From Nocardia kruczakiae NBRC 101016 (GTDB taxonomy: Bacteria > Actinomycetota > Actinomycetes > Mycobacteriales > Mycobacteriaceae): a DNA stretch of 64,000 nucleotides. Below are positions 16,971 to 26,292 of the stretch, in pieces; positions within the stretch are counted from its first letter, which is position 1, and each line of letters opens with the position of its first letter. The notes beneath the pieces were generated by a model. It ran no database searches, was not told the origin of the DNA, and saw nothing but the letters and a program-made list of their open reading frames with translations. The position numbers and the translations under genes were made by a program. The DNA is taken from the NCBI RefSeq assembly GCF_001612965.1, contig NZ_BDBL01000033.1, positions 38,756 to 102,755 on the forward strand. The letters are read 5' to 3'.

Positions 16971-18404
16971 TTACAGAATCGGCGCGGGGGTGTAGCGGGC
17001 GGCCTCCGGATGCGCGTCGATGAGCTTCTGCACCTGCGCCACCACATCGCTCACCTGCGCCTCGGCGGCGCCGATGAACGCGGTCCGGTCCGCCAGGGCG
17101 GCCTCCAACCCGGCGCGATCCAGCGGCATCCGGTCGTCGGCCGCGAGGCGATCCAGCAGATCCGGTTCGCGACCCTGCTCCCGCATGGCCAGCGCGACCG
17201 CGACCGCATGCTCCTTGATGACCTCGTGCGCACTCTCGCGCCCGACCCCGGCCCGTACGGCCGCCATCAGGATGCGGGTGGTGGCCAGGAAGGGCAGATA
17301 GCGGTTGAGCTCGCGCTCGATCACGGCCGGATAAGCGCCGAATTCGGCGAGGACGGTCAGGAAGGTCTCCATCATGCCGTCGATGGCGAAGAAGGCGTCC
17401 GGCAACGCGACCCGGCGCACCACGGAACAGAACACATCGCCCTCGTTCCACTGCGCGCCCGCCAGTTCGGCCGCCATCGAGCCGTAGCCGCGCAGCACCA
17501 CCTGCAGACCGTTGACGCGCTCGCACGAGCGGGTGTTCATCTTGTGCGGCATCGCCGAACTGCCGACCTGCCCGGGCTGGAAACCCTCGGTGACCAGTTC
17601 GTGCCCGGCCATCAGGCGCACGGTGTGGGCGAACGACGAAGGGCCCGCGCCCAAGTGGACCAGCGCGGAGATCACGTCGTGGTCCAGGGAGCGGGGGTAG
17701 ACCTGGCCGACGCTGGTCAGCACGGTCGCGAAGCCCAGATGCCGGGCGACCTTCTGTTCCAGCTCGGCGAGCTTGGCGGCGTCGCCGTCGAACAGATCGA
17801 GCATGTCCTGGGCGGTGCCCATCGGGCCCTTGATCCCACGCAGCGGATACCGGTCGATCAGCTCGCGCACCCGGCGCAGTGCGATCAGTACCTCGTCGGC
17901 CGCACTCGCGAACCGCTTGCCCAGCGTGGTGGCCTGCGCCGCCACATTGTGCGAGCGACCGGCCATCACCAGCGCCTGATACTCGGCGGCCCGCTCGGCC
18001 AGCCGGGCGGCGACCGCCACACCGTGTTCGTAGACGTGTTCCAGCGAGAGCCGGATCTGCAACTGTTCCACGTTCTCGGTCAGATCCCGGCTGGTCATGC
18101 CCTTGTGGATCTGCTCGTGACCGGCGAGGGCGTTGAACTCCTCGATACGCGCCTTCACATCGTGGCGGGTGATCCGCTCGCGTTCGGCGATCGAGGCCAG
18201 ATCGACCTCGCCCAGCACTCGCTCGTAATCCTCGAGGACCTCGGCGGTGACCGCCTCGGTACCGGCGGCACCGAGTTCGGTCTGGGCCCGCAGCACCTCG
18301 AGCCACAGCCGGCGCTCCAGCACGATCTTGTTCTCGGGCGACCACAACTGCACCAGCTGCGGGCTCGCGTACCGGGTGGCGAGGACGTTCGGGACAAGAC
18401 TCAC
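16971..18404 (-). CDS. purB: Adenylosuccinate lyase
   Basis: The 477-aa fumarase/aspartase-superfamily enzyme acts twice in purine synthesis (SAICAR to AICAR, adenylosuccinate to AMP), releasing fumarate. It has the superfamily signature GSSAMPHKMNTRSCERV in the actinobacterial form, an N-terminal ATRYASPQLVQLWSPENK, the TSRDLTENVEQ loop, and the GPSSFAHTVRLM segment. It starts 6 bp below the TetR stop, so TetR, purB and perhaps HIT form one minus-strand unit. Confidence 0.95.
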   Translation of the reverse strand: MSLVPNVLATRYASPQLVQLWSPENKIVLERRLWLEVLRAQTELGAAGTEAVTAEVLEDYERVLGEVDLASIAERERITRHDVKARIEEFNALAGHEQIHKGMTSRDLTENVEQLQIRLSLEHVYEHGVAVAARLAERAAEYQALVMAGRSHNVAAQATTLGKRFASAADEVLIALRRVRELIDRYPLRGIKGPMGTAQDMLDLFDGDAAKLAELEQKVARHLGFATVLTSVGQVYPRSLDHDVISALVHLGAGPSSFAHTVRLMAGHELVTEGFQPGQVGSSAMPHKMNTRSCERVNGLQVVLRGYGSMAAELAGAQWNEGDVFCSVVRRVALPDAFFAIDGMMETFLTVLAEFGAYPAVIERELNRYLPFLATTRILMAAVRAGVGRESAHEVIKEHAVAVALAMREQGREPDLLDRLAADDRMPLDRAGLEAALADRTAFIGAAEAQVSDVVAQVQKLIDAHPEAARYTPAPIL

Positions 18405-18410
18405 GAACAG

Positions 18411-19115
18411 TCAGTCTAGTGTTCGATGCCTGCTCGGTTGCTGGGGCATGGCCGCGGGCAGATGCTGTGCCGCGGCCGACGGCACGGTCTGCGGCGCCAT
18501 CAGCGGTTGCGGCACCGGCGGCGCGATCACATCGATCAGTTCCAGCAGCGCGCCCCGGGCGGTGCGGCGCGGTTGCGGATCGGATTCGGCCAGCGCGGCG
18601 ACCACCGCACCGTCGACCACCGCGACCAGCCGGCGCAACTGATCGGTGCGCACCATCCGGTCGGATCGCCGCAGCACATCGGCCAGCAGGTCCTCGAGCT
18701 GGGCGCGTAACCGCAACTGCACCTCGCGCAGTTCCGGATGCCGGGCCGAGGCCACCGAGCGCTCGTAACGGGCGATCAGCCGCCCGCGCGCGAATTCGTC
18801 GGGTCCGTCGGTGCCGACCATCAGATCCACCACCAGATCGACGGTCGCCTCGGCGCCGCGCTTGCGGTGGGTGACCTCGCCGATCCGGCGGCGCATCGAC
18901 TCCAGTTCGGCATTGCCGCTGAACTCGACCGCGCGCGCGATCAGATCTTCGAGCGATTCGAAATAGTAGGTCGTGGATGCCAGGGGCAGATCCGCGCGCG
19001 TCGCCACCGAACGGTGGCGCACGGCATCGAAGCCGCCTTCGAGTAGCAACTCCGCGGCAGCCGCAACCAACGCTTGGCGACGCCTTTCGCCTTTCGGGGT
19101 CGTCGCGGTGATCAC
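18411..19115 (-). CDS. TetR family transcriptional regulator
   Basis: The 234-aa protein has an N-terminal TetR HTH (residues 10-55: RRQALVAAAAELLLEGGFDA, then ADLPLASTTYYFESLEDLI), an alpha-helical ligand domain, and a Pro/Gln-rich tail of about 30 residues. The GTG start at 19115 lies inside a perfect 12-bp palindrome (CGGTGATCACCG, 19106-19117), a possible autoregulatory site. It is immediately upstream of purB, so it may be co-transcribed with it. Ligand and targets are unknown. It is not KstR-like in any way that can be recognised by eye. Confidence 0.85.
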   Translation of the reverse strand: MITATTPKGERRRQALVAAAAELLLEGGFDAVRHRSVATRADLPLASTTYYFESLEDLIARAVEFSGNAELESMRRRIGEVTHRKRGAEATVDLVVDLMVGTDGPDEFARGRLIARYERSVASARHPELREVQLRLRAQLEDLLADVLRRSDRMVRTDQLRRLVAVVDGAVVAALAESDPQPRRTARGALLELIDVIAPPVPQPLMAPQTVPSAAAQHLPAAMPQQPSRHRTLD

Positions 19116-19147
19116 CGTGTCATCGTGCCAGTCATCATCGGTTCATC

Positions 19148-19206
19148 CGTGCCAAATCGGTGCGATCTGTGCAAATCTGTGCGTCTGTGCAATCCCGGCC
19201 GAATCG
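19148..19206. promoter_or_regulatory. Cluster of short direct repeats upstream of the TetR gene
   Basis: In the 247-bp gap between the aminotransferase and TetR genes, about five imperfect units of 8-10 bp follow each other: CGTGCCAAAT, CGGTGCGAT, CTGTGCAAAT, CTGTGCGT, CTGTGCAAT. A further TGTGCAAT stands at about 19211. Such helically phased repeats often bind a regulator cooperatively. The site lies about 35-90 bp upstream of the TetR start codon. The binding protein is unknown; the repeats could also be slippage products. Confidence 0.4.
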
Positions 19207-19362
19207 TTGCTGTGCAATCGACCATGGGACCGCGCAAATTTCCGGGATCCGGTCCGAGCGGACAGCCGGGACCGGTTCGAAATAGCAAGGGTTGAAATCA
19301 CAACCCGAATCATTTGTACCGCATCCACGCGCTCCGGTGGGCCGGTACGGAAAGTCTGTGCG

Positions 19363-20550
19363 TCAGCTCAGATATCGGCCCAGTCGCACGAGTGCCTCCT
19401 CGATATCCGCCGTGGCGCCGGCGAAGGAGAAGCGGACCGTGCGGTGTCCGTTACGAGTGTCGAAATCGATTCCGGGCGCGAGGGCGACACCCGTGTGCGC
19501 CAACAGATCCGCGCACCAGCGCGTCGAATCCTGGCTCAGGTGACCGATATCGGCGTAGACGTAGAAGGCGCCGTCGGCGGGCGCCAGATCGGTGATCCCG
19601 AGTGCGGGCAGCCCGTCGAGCAGTAGCGCCCGGTTGCGGGCATAGCGGCGCACGTGGCCGTCGAGTTCGGATTTCGCCTCGGTACCGAACGCGTGCGTCG
19701 CCGCGAATTGCGAGATCGCCGGCGGGCAGACGGTCATATTGGAGGCCAGCCGCTGCAGCGCCGGACGCAGCCGCGCGGGCGCCAGCATCCAGCCCAGCCG
19801 CCAGCCCGTCATCGAGAAATACTTCGACACCGACCCGATCACCACCGATTCGCGCGAGGTCTCCCAGGCCGAGCTCACCGGTTCGGTATCGCCGTCGTCC
19901 CCGGAATAGGCGATGCCGTGATAGATCTCGTCGGAGATCAGCAGCGTGCCGTGGTCGTCGCACCAGCGGGCCAGCGCCGCCAGCTCGTCGGGGGCGATCA
20001 TCGTGCCGGTCGGATTCGCCGGGCTGGCCACGATCACACCGGCGGGCGGTTCGGGCAGTTCCTCCAGCATCGCCACCGTCGGCTGGAACCGGGTCCGGGG
20101 CCCGCAGTCCAGTTCGATCACCCGGCAGCCCAGCGCGGTGAGGGTGTTGCGGTAGGCCGGATAACCGGGGCGAGCGACCACGACGGTGTCACCGGCGTCG
20201 AATGCGGCCAGGAAGATCAGCGTGAACGCTCCCGAGGAGCCGGTCGTGATCACCACGTCGTCGGCCTCGACCTCGACGCCGTAGGTGGCGCGGTGATGGG
20301 CCGCGATGGCGGTGCGCAGTTCCGGGATACCGAAAGTCTCGGTGTAGCCGAGTAATTCGGCGTCGAGGGCCACCCGGGTGGCGCGCCGCACCGGCACCGG
20401 GGCGGGTGTGGAGGGCTGACCGGCCGCCAGGACCAGCACATCGCCGTGGGTGCGGGCGCGTTCGGCCGCGGCCTTCCAGACATCCATGACATAGAAGGTC
20501 GGAACGGTGGACCGCCGGGATTCACTGCGCACCAGACGACGGTAGAACAC
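19363..20550 (-). CDS. Class I/II pyridoxal-phosphate aminotransferase
   Basis: The 395-aa fold-type I aminotransferase reads PTFYVMDVW near the N-terminus, ITTGSSGAF in the cofactor-phosphate region, ASPANPTGT, SDEIYHG, and SVSKYFSMTGWRLGW with the Schiff-base Lys. A C-terminal RFSFAG supplies the carboxylate-binding Arg. It closely resembles M. tuberculosis Rv3565, annotated as a probable aspartate aminotransferase (aspB). The true amino donor is not known. GTG 20550 and an in-frame GTG at 20532 are both possible starts; neither has a convincing ribosome binding site. Confidence 0.88.
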   Translation of the reverse strand: MFYRRLVRSESRRSTVPTFYVMDVWKAAAERARTHGDVLVLAAGQPSTPAPVPVRRATRVALDAELLGYTETFGIPELRTAIAAHHRATYGVEVEADDVVITTGSSGAFTLIFLAAFDAGDTVVVARPGYPAYRNTLTALGCRVIELDCGPRTRFQPTVAMLEELPEPPAGVIVASPANPTGTMIAPDELAALARWCDDHGTLLISDEIYHGIAYSGDDGDTEPVSSAWETSRESVVIGSVSKYFSMTGWRLGWMLAPARLRPALQRLASNMTVCPPAISQFAATHAFGTEAKSELDGHVRRYARNRALLLDGLPALGITDLAPADGAFYVYADIGHLSQDSTRWCADLLAHTGVALAPGIDFDTRNGHRTVRFSFAGATADIEEALVRLGRYLS

Positions 20551-20710
20551 CGGATTCGCCGGCCGGCGCGCAGTCCGTTCCCGGCACCGGGCGCCTGAGA
20601 CGTTGCTGTGCGCCGCCGCGCCTGCCTGCGCGTCCGGGCGAGCCCCTGTTATCGTCGGCAGAATGCCTGACCAGGCACGCCGCGCGAAGTCGTACCAGGG
20701 GGGCTGGACC

Positions 20711-21667
20711 GTGATCCGCCCCGACTGGCGAACGACGCTGCGTCGCGAGCGCCCCTCGATCGCCGGCCGGATACGGTCCTCGGCCCGTCACTCACGCCAA
20801 CTGGGGCAGGCCGCGACGCTCGAATGGCGCGCGCGATCGCGACGGTGGCGCCGTGCGCTGCGGAATCGGGACTGGCGCGAGGAATTCGAGACCCTGTGGC
20901 CCAGGCTGCGCGGCTGGGTCGGCGACCATCGGGTGCTGGTGATCGGCATGGTCGTGGTCGCCCTGTTCGCCGCCGCCGACACCGTTGCGCCGCAACCGAT
21001 CGATTCGACGCCGAAACCCGGTGCCGCACAACGGATCGCGGTCGCATACCCGCTACAGGTGCAGGCCGAACCCGAAACCAGCAAACGCTATCTGGCCGCC
21101 ATCGACAACGGGGAGCGCATGCGCGAGGCACAGGTGGTCGCCGCGGCCTCGCGGGCCACCCTCGACCGCGCGAAGGCCGAGGCCGCCGCGGCGGTCGCCG
21201 GAACGCCGCAACCGTGGCTGTCCGGACCGGCCACCACGATTCCCGGCGGCATCGCTCCGGGCGGAATCGCCCCGGGCATCGGCGGTTTCGCGCTGCCCGC
21301 GCGCGGGGTGTTCACCTCCGGTTACGGCGGCCGGTGGGGCACCTTCCACTACGGGATCGATATCGCCGCACCCATCGGCTCACCGATCTACGCCGTCGCC
21401 GACGGCACCGTCATCGACGCCGGGCCGGCGCAGGGCTTCGGACTGTGGGTACGCATCCGCCACGACGACGGCACCATCTCGGTGTACGGCCACATGTACG
21501 ACTTCTCGGTCTCGGTCGGCGAGCGGGTGCGCGCCGGCCAGCAGATCGCCCGCATCGGCAACCGCGGCGATTCCACCGGCCCGCACCTGCACTTCGAAAT
21601 CCTCATCGGCGGACAGCACGTGGATCCGCAGCCGTGGCTGGCCGTGCACGGCATCCAGGTCGGCTGA
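20711..21667 (+). CDS. M23 (LytM-type) cell-wall endopeptidase, membrane anchored
   Basis: This protein of about 318 aa has a basic cytoplasmic N-terminus, one membrane helix (RVLVIGMVVVALFAAADTVA, about residue 75), an Ala-rich spacer, a Gly/Pro linker, and a C-terminal M23 domain. The zinc motifs are visible: FHYGIDIAAP (His and Asp) and STGPHLHFEI (HxH). It would cut peptidoglycan cross-bridges outside the membrane or serve as an activator. GTG 20711 is chosen because AGGGGGG stands just upstream. An in-frame ATG at 20663 would add 16 residues. It converges on purD. Confidence 0.85.
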   Translation: MIRPDWRTTLRRERPSIAGRIRSSARHSRQLGQAATLEWRARSRRWRRALRNRDWREEFETLWPRLRGWVGDHRVLVIGMVVVALFAAADTVAPQPIDSTPKPGAAQRIAVAYPLQVQAEPETSKRYLAAIDNGERMREAQVVAAASRATLDRAKAEAAAAVAGTPQPWLSGPATTIPGGIAPGGIAPGIGGFALPARGVFTSGYGGRWGTFHYGIDIAAPIGSPIYAVADGTVIDAGPAQGFGLWVRIRHDDGTISVYGHMYDFSVSVGERVRAGQQIARIGNRGDSTGPHLHFEILIGGQHVDPQPWLAVHGIQVG

Positions 21668-21685
21668 CCCGGGCCGCTGTTTCCG

Positions 21686-22972
21686 CTACACCCGCGTGGG
21701 CAGCGAGATCCGGTCCTCCACGGCGGCGAGGCCGATATCGGTCCGGAAGTGGCTACCGGGCAACTTGATTCCCGCGATGCGCTCGTAGGCGTTAGCCCGG
21801 GCCTCGGTCAGATCACCGCCCGTCGCAACGACATTCAGCACCCGGCCGCCGGCCGACAGCAGCGCGCCGTCCGCGCGCAGCGACGTACCGGCATGCAGCA
21901 CTTCGGCATTCGCGCCCGAAGCAGGCGTGCTCTCGGTGCCGGAGATGACGTCGCCGGTGCGGGGGCGGCCCGGGTAGTTCTCCGCGGCCAGCACCACCGT
22001 GATCGCCGCGCCGTCCTTCCAGACCGGCGGCTGCGCCTGCGCCAGGGTGCCGGTGGCGGTGGCGTGCAGCAGCGCGCCGAGCGGACTGTCGAGCAGGGCG
22101 AGCACGGCCTGGGTCTCGGGATCGCCGAAGCGGCAGTTGAATTCGACGACGGCGGGACCGGCCTGGCCGATCGCGAGGCCCGCGTACAGCAGTCCGGAGA
22201 ACGGGACGCCCCGCCGGACCATCTCGGCGGCAACGGGTTTCACCACGTCCTCGACGATTTCGGTGACGGTTTCCGGCGGCAGCCACGGCAGCGGGGTGTA
22301 GGCGCCCATGCCGCCGGTGTTGGGACCGGTGTCGCCGTCGCCGACGCGCTTGTGATCCTGCGCGGGCAGCAGCGGCACCACGGTCTCGCCGTCGACCAGG
22401 CAGAACAGGGAGACCTCGGGACCGTCGAGGAACGATTCCAGCAGCACCGGATGGCCCTGTTCGAGCAGTTCGGCACCGTGGTCGCGGGCCGCGGACCGAT
22501 CGGCGGTGACCACCACGCCCTTCCCCGCGGCCAGCCCGTCGTCCTTGACGACCCAGGTCGGCCCGAAGCGATCCAGCGCGGCGTCGAGTTCGCCCGGATG
22601 ATCGACGACCTCGCTGTGCGCGGTGCGCACCCCGGCCGCGGCCATCACATCCTTGGCGAAGGCCTTCGATCCCTCGATCCGCGCGGCGGCGGCGGAGGGG
22701 CCGAAGCAGGCGATCCCCGCCGACCGGACCGCGTCGGCGATACCGAGCACCAGCGGCACCTCGGGACCGATCACCACCAGGTCGGCGCCGAAATCGCGGG
22801 CCAGGCCCACGACGGCCTCCGCACTGGCCGGATCGACCGCCCGCACCTCGGCGACCTGGGCGATCCCCGGATTGCCGGGCGCGGCCGCGATCGCGGTGAC
22901 CCCGGGATCCCGACGCAGGGCTTCCACCAGGGCGTGTTCACGGGCTCCGGATCCGATGACGAGTACGCGCAC
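21686..22972 (-). CDS. purD: Phosphoribosylamine-glycine ligase
   Basis: This 428-aa ATP-grasp enzyme makes GAR, the second step of purine synthesis. It starts VRVLVIGSGAREHAL, with the conserved GPEVPLVLGIAD, KDDGLAAGKGVVV, LLPAQDHKRVGDGDTGPNTGG and EFNCRFGDPETQ blocks in the correct order. GTG 22972 is taken as the start because homology begins exactly there, although the frame stays open upstream. It is the third purine gene in the window, after purSQ and purB. Confidence 0.96.
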   Translation of the reverse strand: MRVLVIGSGAREHALVEALRRDPGVTAIAAAPGNPGIAQVAEVRAVDPASAEAVVGLARDFGADLVVIGPEVPLVLGIADAVRSAGIACFGPSAAAARIEGSKAFAKDVMAAAGVRTAHSEVVDHPGELDAALDRFGPTWVVKDDGLAAGKGVVVTADRSAARDHGAELLEQGHPVLLESFLDGPEVSLFCLVDGETVVPLLPAQDHKRVGDGDTGPNTGGMGAYTPLPWLPPETVTEIVEDVVKPVAAEMVRRGVPFSGLLYAGLAIGQAGPAVVEFNCRFGDPETQAVLALLDSPLGALLHATATGTLAQAQPPVWKDGAAITVVLAAENYPGRPRTGDVISGTESTPASGANAEVLHAGTSLRADGALLSAGGRVLNVVATGGDLTEARANAYERIAGIKLPGSHFRTDIGLAAVEDRISLPTRV

Positions 22973-23097
22973 GCGTGACAGCTTAGGGGACGCAGGTGAA
23001 CAGCGGATGCGGGTACCGGGAGGACAGCCGGCCGCCCTCGTCGGCGGCACCGCCGACCTGTGGGCCCCGCCACCGCCTCCGGCCCGGGCGGGGCAAT

Positions 23098-23532
23098 ATG
23101 AAACCCATGCCATCTGTATTCAGCGCGATCATTGCCGGACAGCTGCCGGGGCGGTTCGTGTGGGAGGACGAGGAATTCGTCGCCTTCCTGACCATCGCCC
23201 CGGTCACCCAGGGTCATACGCTCGTGGTTCCTCGCAAGGAGATCGACCAGTGGCAGGATCTGGATCCCGCCACGTTCGCGCGGATCAACGAGGTCGCCCA
23301 GAAGATCGGCCAGGCGGTGCGCAAGGCGTGGGATGCGCCGCGGGCGGGCCTGCTGATCGCCGGGCTGGAGGTGCCGCATCTGCACGTGCACGTCTTCCCG
23401 GCGTTCGAGCTGGGCGATTTCGACATCTCCGGCGCGGACACCGATCCGAGCCCGGAGTCGCTGGACGAGGCGCAGGACAAGATCAAGCAGGCGCTGCGCG
23501 ATCTCGGTTACGGCGCGAACGTCCCTTCCTGA
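23098..23532 (+). CDS. HIT family protein (Rv0759c-like)
   Basis: This 144-aa HIT protein has MPSVFSAIIAGQLPGRFVWE at the start, GHTLVVPRKEIDQWQDL, and the triad VPHLHVHVFPAF. It closely resembles M. tuberculosis Rv0759c, which likewise lies beside phoPR. ATG 23098 is used; ATG 23107 three codons later is an alternative, and neither has a strong ribosome binding site. Its stop abuts the phoR stop at 23534. The substrate is probably a nucleotidyl compound. Confidence 0.9.
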   Translation: MKPMPSVFSAIIAGQLPGRFVWEDEEFVAFLTIAPVTQGHTLVVPRKEIDQWQDLDPATFARINEVAQKIGQAVRKAWDAPRAGLLIAGLEVPHLHVHVFPAFELGDFDISGADTDPSPESLDEAQDKIKQALRDLGYGANVPS

Positions 23533-23533
23533 A

Positions 23534-25132
23534 TCACTCCTGCGAACGGGGCAGGCGCACCGCGAACGTGGTGCCCTGTCCTACCGCGCTGCGCACCGAG
23601 ACCGTGCCGCCGTGCGCGGCGACCAGCGCCTGCACGATCGACAGGCCCAGTCCGGTGCCACCGCTGTCGCGGCTGCGTGAGGTGTCGGTGCGGTAGAAGC
23701 GTTCGAAGATGCGCTCGGCGTCCTCGGTGGGCAGGCCCGGTCCGGTATCGCTGACCTCGATGACGACCTCCTCCGGCGCGGGTGTCAGCGCGACGGCGAC
23801 CGCGGCCTCCGGCGGGGTGTGGATCAGCGCGTTGTTGACCAGATTGCCCAGCACCTGACGCAGCCGCGCCTCGTCACCGCGCACCTCCAACGTTCCCGTC
23901 CCCGGACGTATTTCGAGGTCGATGGGCCGGCGTGGCTCCTCGGACCGCTGCGCCGCGTCGACGGCCCGGGCGTTGTGCACCGCATCGCTGGCCAGTGCCA
24001 GCAGATCCACCGGCCGCCGTTCCACCGGCCGCTGCGCGTCGAGGCGCGCCAGCATCAGCAGATCCTCCACCAGCAGGCTCATCCGCTTGGATTCGCGTTC
24101 GATCCGATCCATGAACAGCGCCGGATCCGCCAGCGCCCCTTGCCGATACAACTCCGCGAAACCCTTGATCGTGGTCAGCGGGGTTCGCAGTTCGTGGCTG
24201 GCATCGGCGACGAATCGCCGCATCCGGGCCTCCGAGCGCCGCGCGGATTCCTCCGATGCCTCGGTGGCGGCGAAGGCGCTCTGAATCTGGGACAGCATGC
24301 CGTTGAGCGACTGCGACAACCGATCGACCTCGGTGTTGGTGTCCTGCACCGGAACTCGGCGATGCAGATCGCCGCTCGCGATGGCCGCGGCGGTCTTCTC
24401 CACCTCACCGAGCGGGCGCAGGCTCCGGCGAATGACGAACTGCGCCACCACCGCGAGCACCGCCAGTACGATCAGGCCCACCGCGACCTGCAATCCGATC
24501 AGGCGGTCGATGATGTTCTCGGTTTCGGTGAGCCGCAACGCGACAACGCTGGATCCCTGAGGTGTCACCACCTTGATCGCGCGCCAATGTTCGCTGGGGT
24601 CACCGACCGATCCCACGGTCTCGGGATGTTTCGACAGATCAGACGGAGTGTCCGGAACGGTGGGCCCCGAACTCAGCAGCAGGCGCTGATTTCCGGTGGA
24701 CCCGGTCACCTGCACGTAGAACAGCGCGGGCGGGCGCTCCCGCCCCGGCGGTTGCGGAAGATGCTGGGGCGGTGGCGCATCGGGGCTGGCCCAGCTGTGG
24801 GCGGCCTCGAACAGTTGCCGATCGACCTTGTCGATCAAGACATTTCGCATCGCGGAGGTCACCGCGACACCCGACACCAGCAGTCCGAGGCCCGCCAGGC
24901 AGACCAGCGCCAGCACCAGGGTGACCCGCAGGGGCACCGCGGCCAGGCGTCGCGAGATCCGGCGCCGAATCCCGCGCCGAGGCGGTGCGACGCCCTCGGC
25001 GCTCGCGCCGGGCTCGGCGACCTCGCCGGATCCGGGATCGGTTCCCGGCTCGAATTCACCGGCGGGGCGCACCGATTCGATGTCGCCCGCGTCGTGGTCG
25101 GCGCGTTCCCGCACCGAGCGCGGATCGTTCAT
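23534..25132 (-). CDS. phoR: Two-component sensor histidine kinase PhoR
   Basis: The 532-aa kinase has a cytoplasmic, acidic N-terminus of about 65 residues, membrane helix 1 (about 70-94), an extracytoplasmic domain of about 115 residues with a Pro-rich stretch, membrane helix 2 (about 213-235), and HAMP. The H-box is FVADASHELRTPL with phospho-acceptor His313. N, G1 and G2 boxes follow (NLVNNALIHT, DTGPGLP, GGTGLGLSI). It overlaps phoP by four bases and is translated after it. In M. tuberculosis PhoR senses acid/chloride-type cues and controls lipid synthesis and ESX-1; that role is inferred here by orthology and position beside the HIT gene. Confidence 0.9.
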   Translation of the reverse strand: MNDPRSVRERADHDAGDIESVRPAGEFEPGTDPGSGEVAEPGASAEGVAPPRRGIRRRISRRLAAVPLRVTLVLALVCLAGLGLLVSGVAVTSAMRNVLIDKVDRQLFEAAHSWASPDAPPPQHLPQPPGRERPPALFYVQVTGSTGNQRLLLSSGPTVPDTPSDLSKHPETVGSVGDPSEHWRAIKVVTPQGSSVVALRLTETENIIDRLIGLQVAVGLIVLAVLAVVAQFVIRRSLRPLGEVEKTAAAIASGDLHRRVPVQDTNTEVDRLSQSLNGMLSQIQSAFAATEASEESARRSEARMRRFVADASHELRTPLTTIKGFAELYRQGALADPALFMDRIERESKRMSLLVEDLLMLARLDAQRPVERRPVDLLALASDAVHNARAVDAAQRSEEPRRPIDLEIRPGTGTLEVRGDEARLRQVLGNLVNNALIHTPPEAAVAVALTPAPEEVVIEVSDTGPGLPTEDAERIFERFYRTDTSRSRDSGGTGLGLSIVQALVAAHGGTVSVRSAVGQGTTFAVRLPRSQE

Positions 25133-25866
25133 TTCGCCGACGACCGGCTGCGGCTGGGCGCCCGCATCACGTAGCCGACACCGCGCAGCGTGTGAATCAG
25201 CCGGTCGGGGCCGGTGTCGACCTTCTTGCGCAGGTAGGACACATAGGTCTCCACCACGCCCACCTCGCCGCCGAAGTCGTAGCGCCAGACGTGGTCGAGG
25301 ATGCGCGGCTTGCTCAGGACGGTTCCGGCATTGACCATGAAGTACCGGAGCAGCGTGAATTCCGTCGGCGACAGCGCGACCGGTTCCCCGGCCTTCCACA
25401 CCTCGTGGGTGTCGTCGTCCAGTTCGATGTCCTCGAAGCGGAGGCGCGAGGACTTCGTCTGCTCCACCACGTGACCGGAGCGGCGCAGAATCACCCGCAG
25501 CCGCGCCACCACCTCCTCGAGCGAGAAGGGTTTGGTGACGTAGTCGTCGGCGCCGAGGGTGAGGCCGGTGATCTTGTCCTCCACCTCGTCACGCGCGGTG
25601 AGGAACAGGACGGGAGCGTCGATGCCGTCGGCGCGCAGCCGGCGCAGCAGGCCGAAGCCGTCCATACCGGGCATCATGACGTCGACGATGAGGGCGTCGG
25701 GCCGGAACTGCTTGGCCCGGTCCAGCCCTTCGGCGCCGTTGGCGGCCGTGGCCACCTCGAAACCCTGATAGCGCAGACTCACCGACAGCAGTTCGACGAT
25801 CATCGGCTCGTCGTCGACCACCAGCACCCGAGCCTCCGGGGTTCGATCGCCAGCCACTCCACTCAT
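25129..25866 (-). CDS. phoP: OmpR-family response regulator PhoP
   Basis: The 245-aa protein has a receiver domain with acidic pair Asp18/Asp19, phospho-acceptor Asp62 in LIVDVMMPGMDG, Thr90 and Lys112, followed by a winged-helix effector domain (LSPTEFTLLRYFMVNAGTVL, then HVWRYDFGGEVGVVETYVSY). It is strikingly like M. tuberculosis PhoP over its whole length, including TPEARVLVVDDE. ATG 25866 is the natural start; a longer open frame reaches 25968. It lies 153 bp from a divergent small membrane-protein gene that may be a target. A direct-repeat PhoP box was looked for and not seen. Confidence 0.92.
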   Translation of the reverse strand: MSGVAGDRTPEARVLVVDDEPMIVELLSVSLRYQGFEVATAANGAEGLDRAKQFRPDALIVDVMMPGMDGFGLLRRLRADGIDAPVLFLTARDEVEDKITGLTLGADDYVTKPFSLEEVVARLRVILRRSGHVVEQTKSSRLRFEDIELDDDTHEVWKAGEPVALSPTEFTLLRYFMVNAGTVLSKPRILDHVWRYDFGGEVGVVETYVSYLRKKVDTGPDRLIHTLRGVGYVMRAPSRSRSSAK

Positions 25867-26019
25867 GCTGGATATCGTCTCTCCTGCACCCCGGAATGCG
25901 CTGAACGTTGTCTGGGAGTTTCCTGCGAGCCGCCTGCGCGACCCGGACAGCGAGCGGCAGGCGCTCAACTTTCATCACGGCGGCCCGCAGCGGAGCACAC
26001 GGCGCGAAAAAAGAGCAGA

Positions 26020-26247
26020 ATGGACATCGGAAAGGTCGTCATGGGAGCGATACGGGGCCTGCTCGACGTGGTGTTGGGCATCCTGACGGCCGTGCTGGGC
26101 ACGGTGGTCGGACTGCTCGCGGTCGTGGTGTGGATCCTCGGCGCGGTGTTGTGCGTGACGATCTTGTTGATTCCGCTGGGAATCCCCGTCTTCAAGCTCG
26201 GTAGCCGGCTGTTCGGTCTGGCCCGGCAGCTGATGCATCTGCCCTGA
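26020..26247 (+). CDS. Small two-helix membrane protein
   Basis: The 75-aa protein has an amphipathic start MDIGKVVMGAIRGLLDVVLG and two closely spaced hydrophobic helices separated only by a tryptophan-containing turn (VVVWILGAV). It ends in a basic cytoplasmic tail (FKLGSRLFGLARQLMHLP). No enzymatic motif is present. It is divergent from phoP. ATG 26020 is supported by AAAAAAGAG upstream and by the onset of the hydrophobic pattern; the frame is open much further upstream without coding character. The function is unknown. Confidence 0.65.
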   Translation: MDIGKVVMGAIRGLLDVVLGILTAVLGTVVGLLAVVVWILGAVLCVTILLIPLGIPVFKLGSRLFGLARQLMHLP

Positions 26248-26292
26248 CGACGGAAAAAGCTCCGACCTGCTGTCGCAGGCCGAAGCCGAGAG

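Noticed and set aside
16971..18404. An altered fumarase-superfamily signature in PurB (MPHKMN rather than MPYKRN)
   Set aside because: This form is normal for actinobacterial adenylosuccinate lyases, including that of M. tuberculosis.
18411..19115. The TetR gene as KstR
   Set aside because: Its sequence and context (purB operon) do not suggest it, and no KstR-type operator lies at its promoter.
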